In this document: piece by piece, positions 58,469-64,000 of the stretch
Position numbering within the stretch: the stretch's first letter is position 1
Layout: the number at the start of each line of letters is the position of its first letter
Assembly (NCBI GenBank): GCA_020746875.1
Contig: JAGTJL010000007.1
Coordinates: forward strand, 1,488,001 to 1,552,000
From: Rhexocercosporidium sp. MPI-PUGE-AT-0058
Taxonomy: Eukaryota; Ascomycota; Leotiomycetes; Helotiales
Length of the DNA stretch: 64,000 bases
Direction: 5' to 3'
Program-made: the position numbers and the translations under genes
The notes under the pieces: model-generated
What the model saw: only the letters and a program-made list of their open reading frames with translations
What the model was told of the DNA's origin: nothing
Database searches by the model: none

Positions 58469-58935
58469 GATTGGTGATGTCCCGCCGAGGGATCGAGTTC
58501 TGGAGGGGCGATGCCGGTTGAAAGGATTGTCCGAGGACGTATTGGCTTTGAGGGGCTCTCAAAGGCTATAGAGGTCGAAGGAGGCTGGCTGTCTGGGTAT
58601 CAATGGATATGAGAGAATCCCATTATTCACGGTAGACAGCATGTGTCAGAGCGAATGTTGGGAATATGAATCTCGAGCGGCGCCGAGTCGGGTCACAATT
58701 GACTGCACGGGCGGGCTATGAAGGTGAAGGGAGTGGTCTGTTGGATTGGATTGAATTGGATTTGGTTTGGTAGTTGAACCACGGCAAGGCTGACTCCATA
58801 CTAAGCCGAACGCGGCCTAGACAACGCCTTGAACTTTTCGCCCGCCTCGAGGCTACCGCTCCAACTTTCTTTCCCCCAGCTTTTCCCCCACTCAACACAA
58901 CTGGGGGCTATGAAAGTCCTTCAACATCTACGGAA
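58469..58935. promoter_or_regulatory. Bidirectional promoter of TFIIE-alpha and PUS1-type genes
   Basis: About 470 bp between the two start codons. The PUS1 frame is open from an ATG at 58774, giving an optional 54-residue N-terminal extension. Confidence 0.55.
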
Positions 58936-60994
58936 ATGGCAGACAATCCTCCCGCAGCTGCGCCTACCAGCCAGACCAATGGCAGTGCAAGCAATGGCGT
59001 CAAGGATACCAATTCACAACAGGCAAAGTCGGGGGATAGGGACAGGAATCAGCGTGGCAGAGGCCGAGGCAGGGGTAGTCAGGGTCGAGGAGGCAAAGGC
59101 CGAGGCGGTGGTAGAGGAGGCGGTGGTAGAGGAGGCGGTCGTGAGAAGAGAGACTTCTCATCAAAGGGTCAGGGTGGTGGCAACAAAAGGGGGGAAATGG
59201 GCCGAGGAGATTGGAAGTACGTTGGTCTAAGATCTAGTATTTTGCTTGACTAACTAAACAAAGTCGAGGCAATCTAGACAAGCGGAAACGCAACGATGAA
59301 GAGCAAGCAGTAAAGCGTCGCAAGGCGAATGACGGAGATGAAGCGGCAGAACCTCTCTTTTCGAAAGAAGAAATCGATGCGGAGGGTCGCAAGCCCAAGC
59401 GCAAGGTTGCTGTGATGATTGGGTACGCTGGCTCTGGATACAAGGGCATGCAGATCAACGGTGCAGAAAAGACCATCGAAGGAGATATCTTCAAGGCTTT
59501 TGTGGCGGCGGGCGCAATCTCGAAAGCAAACGCTGATGACCCAAAGAAGTCATCACTCGTTAGGTGTGCTAGGACAGACAAGGGTGTGCATGCCGCAGGC
59601 AATGTCATATCCCTCAAACTCATTGTCGAGGAGCCGAATATAATCGAACTCATCAATGAGAATTTGCCTCCTCAGATCCGAGTCTGGGGCATTGAGCGAA
59701 CGAATGGTTCTTTCAGCTGCTACCAGACATGCGATTCCAGATGGTACGAGTACCTGATTCCAACATACTCTTTTCTCCCACCACACCCACAGAGCTTTCT
59801 GGGTAAGAAACTTGTGGAGTCCGCAGAGAAGGAGGGTGTGTTCAAAACATATCAATCTCGACAGGAGGACGTTGCTGAGTTTTGGACATCTACCGAAGAA
59901 AAATATGTCAAGCCGATACTGGACAGAATTAATCCTGAACTGAGACAAGCCGTCATTGCTGCCCTTCATAGTTCGGAGGAAGAGGATCCAACTGGGAAAA
60001 AGGTCAGCAAGAAGTCTGTGCATGAGGGAGCGGAGCCCAAGATTGAGAAGGAAGCAGAGCGCAATGCAAACCCGGCGGATATTGAAGTTAGGGAGGTGGA
60101 TACAGTTCCTATTGAGGAAGAAGCCAGCCAAAAGGAAGCCATTCATAACCAAGAATTTGAAGGGGAAGGTGAAGCATCTATACAAGACGTCGAGATGCCA
60201 GATGAGCCTTCCAAATCGGTTCTCTCTCCTGTTGAAGCTACGATCAAAGAGATCAAGGCAGCTTATATCACGGCTAAAAAGGCATATCGAATATCCGCAA
60301 CCCGTCGAGATAGAGTTCAAGAAGCTCTCAATAGCTATATTGGCACTCGCAACTTCCACAACTACACGATACAAAAGAGCTTCTCAGACCCATCAGCTAA
60401 GCGAGTAATCCGGTCTTTCAAGGTTGGCCCAGATCCGATTATTATCAACGATACCGAGTGGCTTTCATTGAAGGTCCACGGCCAGTCGTTCATGATGCAT
60501 CAGATCCGAAAAATGGTAGCTATGGTTGCTCTTCTTGTAAGATGCGGTACGTCGCTATCAATTATGAATGACAGCTATGGTGCAGCAAGCATCAGCATCC
60601 CCAAAGCGCCTGGTCTGGGTTTGTTACTGGAGAGACCGGTATTTGACAGCTATAACCAAAAGGCTATAAACGAGTTCAAGCGGGAGAAAATCAATTTTGA
60701 CAAATATCAAAAGGAAATGGATGAGTTCAAGCAACGAGAGATCTACGATAGGATATTCAGAGAAGAAGAGCGGGATCACCAGTAAGGCTTCCAGGTGGCA
60801 TGAATGTTCTTGCTTTTCCTGAGACTGACATACTTAGATTCCATGCCTTCTTCCATCATGTGGATCACTTCCGAACGGATTATTTCCTTTGGGTTACAGC
60901 TTCCGGCCTGTCGGCCGCGAAGCAAAGCAAAGCCCCAGCACGAACAGACAACTATAGCGATGATGAAGCTGATGTCAACGGTGAAGAGGGATGA
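58936..60994 (+). CDS. PUS1: tRNA pseudouridine synthase, PUS1/TruA type, with RGG box
   Basis: Exons are 58936-59216, 59264-60781 and 60838-60994. Introns are 59217-59263 and 60782-60837. The product is 651 aa. Pus1 isomerises uridines in tRNA and some mRNA and snRNA. The catalytic Asp199 lies in CARTDKGVHAAGN. Other family blocks are KVAVMIGYAGSGYKGMQ, RYY-like RWYEYLIPTYSF, GTRNFHNYT and FMMHQIRKMVAMV. The N-terminus is Gly/Arg-rich, an RGG-box-like RNA-binding tail that yeast Pus1 lacks. A Glu-rich insert separates the two halves of the catalytic domain. The ATG at 58774 would add 54 residues that are Arg-rich at first and poor in acids, possibly a mitochondrial presequence as in animal PUS1 isoforms (inference). 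Confidence 0.92.
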
Positions 60995-61377
60995 AAAGTC
61001 TTGCTTTGGTCATCATTATGCAAGCATCCCTACGACATGGCCTAATTTCTAGGATTGTGCCTGAGATGTTGGATCAAACATCGTGTTTGCTTGAGCATCA
61101 GCTAGGCGGTATCCCAAGGAATTCAACCAGGTCACAACGCATTGTCCCTCCACAGTACCGATTTTCCTCAGGGACTCTCTCCTGAAGAGAATCAAGACGG
61201 AACAGCAAGCAGATTGCTTCAACGCTTTAAATTACCTAGCTCTATGTGAATTGAATTAAATGAAGCAAATCGGGTGGCAAAAAGCCTGGTATCTAGAACA
61301 CCGTACGCCCCGGTATGCCCGTTGTATCCCCATCCATTTTATGCATACCAAATGCCCATCCAGCCCAAGCACCCAAA
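60995..61377. other. Convergent 3' intergenic region
   Basis: The 3' flanks of the PUS1-type and MED22 genes. Only short ORFs. Confidence 0.5.
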
Positions 61378-62000
61378 TCAAGTTGCGGGAGGATGTTCAC
61401 CAGCTTTCTTCAAAACTGCCTCAACCAACTCTCCCACCTTCTGCGAATCAACATCCATCTGACCCTCTCCCTCCCCTTCTTTGATACCTCTCAATGGGCC
61501 AAATAGCCAGAGTTCCTTTAGTTCGCGGGTCAACTGGAGCAAATCTTCTGTTGCGCGGACCTGGAACACGCCAAAATTAGCTTTAATTCACCCCTCGTAC
61601 ATGCATGCCCACTAGGTGAAGTATGGCATACCAAAGCGGAACCTTCGACCTCCATCTGAAGCCCATGTGCAGCAGCGACTTCTTTCGTAGCACCATCTTG
61701 GATAGGCTCCGCAGCAAGAGTAACCAGGGCCTTGAAGCGAGTGAGCAGAGCAGCCACGGTCCGCTCTTCGCGGTCTATGAGGCGGTTAGAGCCCGAGCTT
61801 GCAGAAAGGTGGTCTCCATTTGGGGGTGTTGCAGGTGTTGTTGGGTGGGGGGTCTCCATGGCTGATTGATGTCCTCGAGTGGTGCTGAGATGGGGAGTTG
61901 TGGTGCCAATTGGAAGTGTTCCTGAGGAGAGTGTTCCCTTCGAGTCTTCATTGGTGTGTACTTGTACTCGGTCGGAGTCGATTCCGATTGCTTGCACCAT
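61378..62000 (-). CDS. MED22: Mediator complex subunit 22
   Basis: Exons are 62000-61632 and 61560-61378, with a 71-nt phase-0 intron. The product is 183 aa. Med22 (Srb6) is a small helical subunit of the Mediator head that pairs with Med11. The family core spans the splice site: REERTVAALLTRFKALVTLA, then QMEVEGSAL joined to VRATEDLLQLTRELKELWLFGPL. The N-terminal 50 residues are Ser/Thr/Pro-rich and variable. The start chosen is ATG at 62000; the frame is open back to an ATG at 62195, but that stretch is Phe/Leu/Ser-rich with no Mediator features and looks like leader. It is divergent from twinfilin. Confidence 0.9.
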
Positions 62001-62224
62001 TGTGGAATCTGTGTTCGGCGTTGGGGGTATGTGGGGTTTCGTTCTTGGTGTCTTCGTTTTGTGGAGGAAGCTGAAAGTTTTGGGATACTGAAAGAAAGAC
62101 TGGAAGAATGAAAGAAAGCAAGAAAGCAAGAAGGAAAGAAAGAGATCTCTTACCGACGAGGCTGGTGGTTGTGCGCTGCGCGCCTTCCATTGCAAAGCGA
62201 GCGAACGTTAAATGTCAAATATAC

Positions 62225-62252
62225 TGGTGGTGGTGGTGGTGGTGGTGGTGGT
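62225..62252. repeat. GGT trinucleotide repeat
   Basis: About nine units upstream of MED22. Confidence 0.85.
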
Positions 62253-62385
62253 TGAAATTGAAGTGAGGTGAAGTCAATGGAAGGGAAGGGGGGTAGGGAG
62301 AGTGAAGCTTTAGGAAATGGAGTAAGAGCGGCCGAGTGAGTGAGAGAGTGAACCTTCCTGCGCTTGAGCTCCGTCCGAATGCCCC

Positions 62386-62425
62386 TCCGCTCCGCTCCGC
62401 TCCGCTCCGCTCCGCTCCGCTCCGC
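62386..62425. repeat. TCCGC pentanucleotide repeat, eight units
   Basis: Eight perfect TCCGC units, then a degenerate TCCCTCCC end, in the middle of the bidirectional promoter. Confidence 0.9.
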
Positions 62426-62571
62426 TCCCTCCCTCCGCCAAGTCTGGCGCATCCATCCCATCCCATCCCCGGTTGCAGAACCCCTCCACCCAGAATACTG
62501 TAAACAACGCCCCATGTGTTGCAAATAAGCAGAAGAAGAAGAAGAAGAAGGAAACAGAACCCAACCCCAAA

Positions 62572-63697
62572 ATGCAGTCCGGAATATCAGGTCAGCCTTA
62601 AAATCTCTGCCAGTCAGTCAGTCAGTCCCATCAGTCAGTCTAATGTGTACAAGCCTCCCAAGAGCTCCATGCTGCCTTCCAGACCCTCGTGTCCTCCGAA
62701 GGCCAACGCGGCCTCATCTGTACCATCACGAAAGAATCACTCACTCCGCTCACTGTCCTCAGTCCAGCTACCTCCTCTTTCTCTGATGACCTCTCTTTGC
62801 TCGCCCCTCATTTAGATCCAAAGGTCGCACTCTATATCATTCTCCGACGCTATGCCAGCTCCGAAACAGCTCCGTTCCTTGCCATCACATATGTTCCCGA
62901 CTCCGCTCCTGTGAGACAGAAGATGCTGTTCGCATCCACTCGATTGACGTTGGTTCGCGAGTTAGGAATTGAGAGGTTTCGGGAGACGATCTTTGCGACT
63001 ACGAAGGAAGAGTTGACGCCGCAGGGTTTTGATAAGCATGATAAGCACGTCGGCTTAGCAGCACCCTTGACGGAAGAGGAACAAAGCTTAGGGGAGGTCA
63101 AGAGGAAGGAGGCAGAAGAGGGCAGGGGTATGAACGAGAGGAAGAGCCATGTTAGTTCGGGAGTGAGCATGCCAATCAGTGATGAAGCTGTGCGAGCCTT
63201 GAAAGGTCTGGCTACTGAGGGCGGGGACAGTCTGGTTCAGTTGGTACGATTCCAAAAAAAAAAAAAAAAAAAAAACCACTTCATGGCAAGATACTATGCT
63301 AACTATTTATTAGAAAATCAACATCCCGACGGAGACTATGGAATTGGCATCCAGTACTTCAACCAGTATCTCTGCCCTCCCTACAACGATTTCAGCGACA
63401 GAGCCCCGGTATTCTTTCTACCGCTACACCCACACCCATAATGGAACCTCGTCCTCGCCGATTTTGTTCATCTACACTTGTCCCTCGGGGTCCAAGATTA
63501 AGGAGCGAATGTTATATGCCGCATCTTCGAGATCCGCAGTCCAGGTCGCAGAAGCCGAAGCAGGGTTGAAAATCGAGAAGAAGATCGAAGCGAGTTCACC
63601 AGAAGATATTTCGGAAGAGAGTATTGATGGCGACATACATCCCAAGGTAGAAGTCAAGAAAGCGTTTGAGAGGCCTAAGAGACCAGGAAGGAAGTAG
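62572..63697 (+). CDS. TWF1: Twinfilin (two ADF-homology domains, actin binding)
   Basis: Exons are 62572-62590, 62663-63243 and 63314-63697. Introns are 62591-62662 and 63244-63313. The product is 327 aa, close to the family length. Twinfilin sequesters ADP-actin monomers and caps filament barbed ends. The 19-nt first exon gives MQSGIS, which joins ELHAAFQTLVSSEGQRGL as in other fungal twinfilins. The first ADF domain ends near RETIFATTKEEL; the second includes RYSFYRYTH and ILFIYTCPSGSKIKERMLYAASS, and the tail is basic (FERPKRPGRK). Intron 2 contains a run of 22 A. The donor GTCAGC of intron 1 is atypical but required by the frame. Confidence 0.92.
63254..63275. repeat. Poly-A run of 22 inside a twinfilin intron
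   Basis: Uninterrupted A run 10 bp after the donor of the second twinfilin intron. Confidence 0.9.
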
Positions 63698-64000
63698 CAG
63701 GTGCCAGAGAACCTTTGGGTGATGATAATGACACATGAAACATAACAAAAAGCGTAATCATGACTTTAGGTAGACAGAACTTGATTTGGGGACGCCATGC
63801 TGCACCATACTGAACCATGCTCCTCTTTTACAGTATGTTATCTCGATCATGCAGGATGCGTTACAAGGCTAAAAACGCCAGAAAGCCCTCCATATCTGCC
63901 AGATGCCGTCTCAATCTCGCAAACTCTCAATATGTACATACCAGTATTCCTCCCCTTCTTTTCTTCCTCGACTTTTCCTCTTGGCGAGTACCACCTACTC
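63698..64000. other. Twinfilin 3' flank to window end
   Basis: No ORF of note. Probably the 3' UTR and intergenic DNA. Confidence 0.5.

Larger units (their letters stand above)
62001..62571. promoter_or_regulatory. Bidirectional MED22/twinfilin promoter with simple repeats
   Basis: The region contains a GAAAG-rich tract (62095-62142), a GGT repeat (62225-62252), eight TCCGC units (62386-62425) and an AGA repeat immediately before the twinfilin start (62531-62550). Confidence 0.6.

Noticed and set aside
61948..62190. Extra 5' coding exon for MED22 starting at 62190 with a GTAAGA donor
   Set aside because: Joining it to the available acceptors does not reach the MED22 frame, so the leader is better read as non-coding.

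Overview
The window is nuclear DNA of a filamentous ascomycete. Most introns are 45-80 nt, usually with GTAAGT-like donors and CTAAC or CTGAC branch sites. The gene content is also fungal: a velvet regulator, a cutinase, a fungal P450 and a BCS1-like AAA ATPase. The secreted cutinase, a small cysteine-rich secreted protein and the P450 suit a plant-associated Leotiomycete-like fungus, but that placement is inference. Exon models were built by hand from splice signals; almost all close the reading frame exactly, which is the main support for them.

Layout. At 1-7 kb lie the 3' part of a pseudokinase/serine-protease fusion gene, a four-exon arginyl-tRNA synthetase ending in a 7-nt coding exon, and a short velvet-domain gene. 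From about 7 to 29.5 kb the window is gene-poor. It holds only a BCS1-like ATPase, a phytanoyl-CoA dioxygenase-family gene, a small secreted cysteine-rich protein, a decayed NCS1-type nucleobase permease and a few coding-like scraps. At 29.5-32.5 kb a nine-exon P450 and a four-exon cutinase converge tail to tail.

From 34.7 to 64 kb the sequence is dense housekeeping DNA: a calpain-like protease; a ten-exon Asn/Gln/Ser/Gly/Trp-rich gene built from serial phase-2 exons; a YjbQ/UPF0047 protein; CFIm25; complex I NDUFS6; an MPP6-type exosome cofactor; a four-helix membrane protein; a Dal5-like MFS transporter; a microsomal GST; a family X DNA polymerase; TFIIE-alpha; a PUS1-type pseudouridine synthase; Mediator subunit 22; and twinfilin. 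Several pairs are divergent over short promoters (NDUFS6/MPP6, TFIIE-alpha/PUS1, MED22/twinfilin).

How the genes relate. The dense half is mostly independent core functions: transcription, RNA processing and decay, DNA repair, respiration and cytoskeleton. The sparse half carries secretion, secondary-metabolism-like and regulatory genes beside relics, the usual pattern of fast-evolving accessory segments. The most unusual item is the WG-rich gene at 39.5-42.4 kb, whose 3' half looks like repeated duplication of one small exon. No CRISPR array, rRNA gene, convincing tRNA gene or intact transposon was seen.
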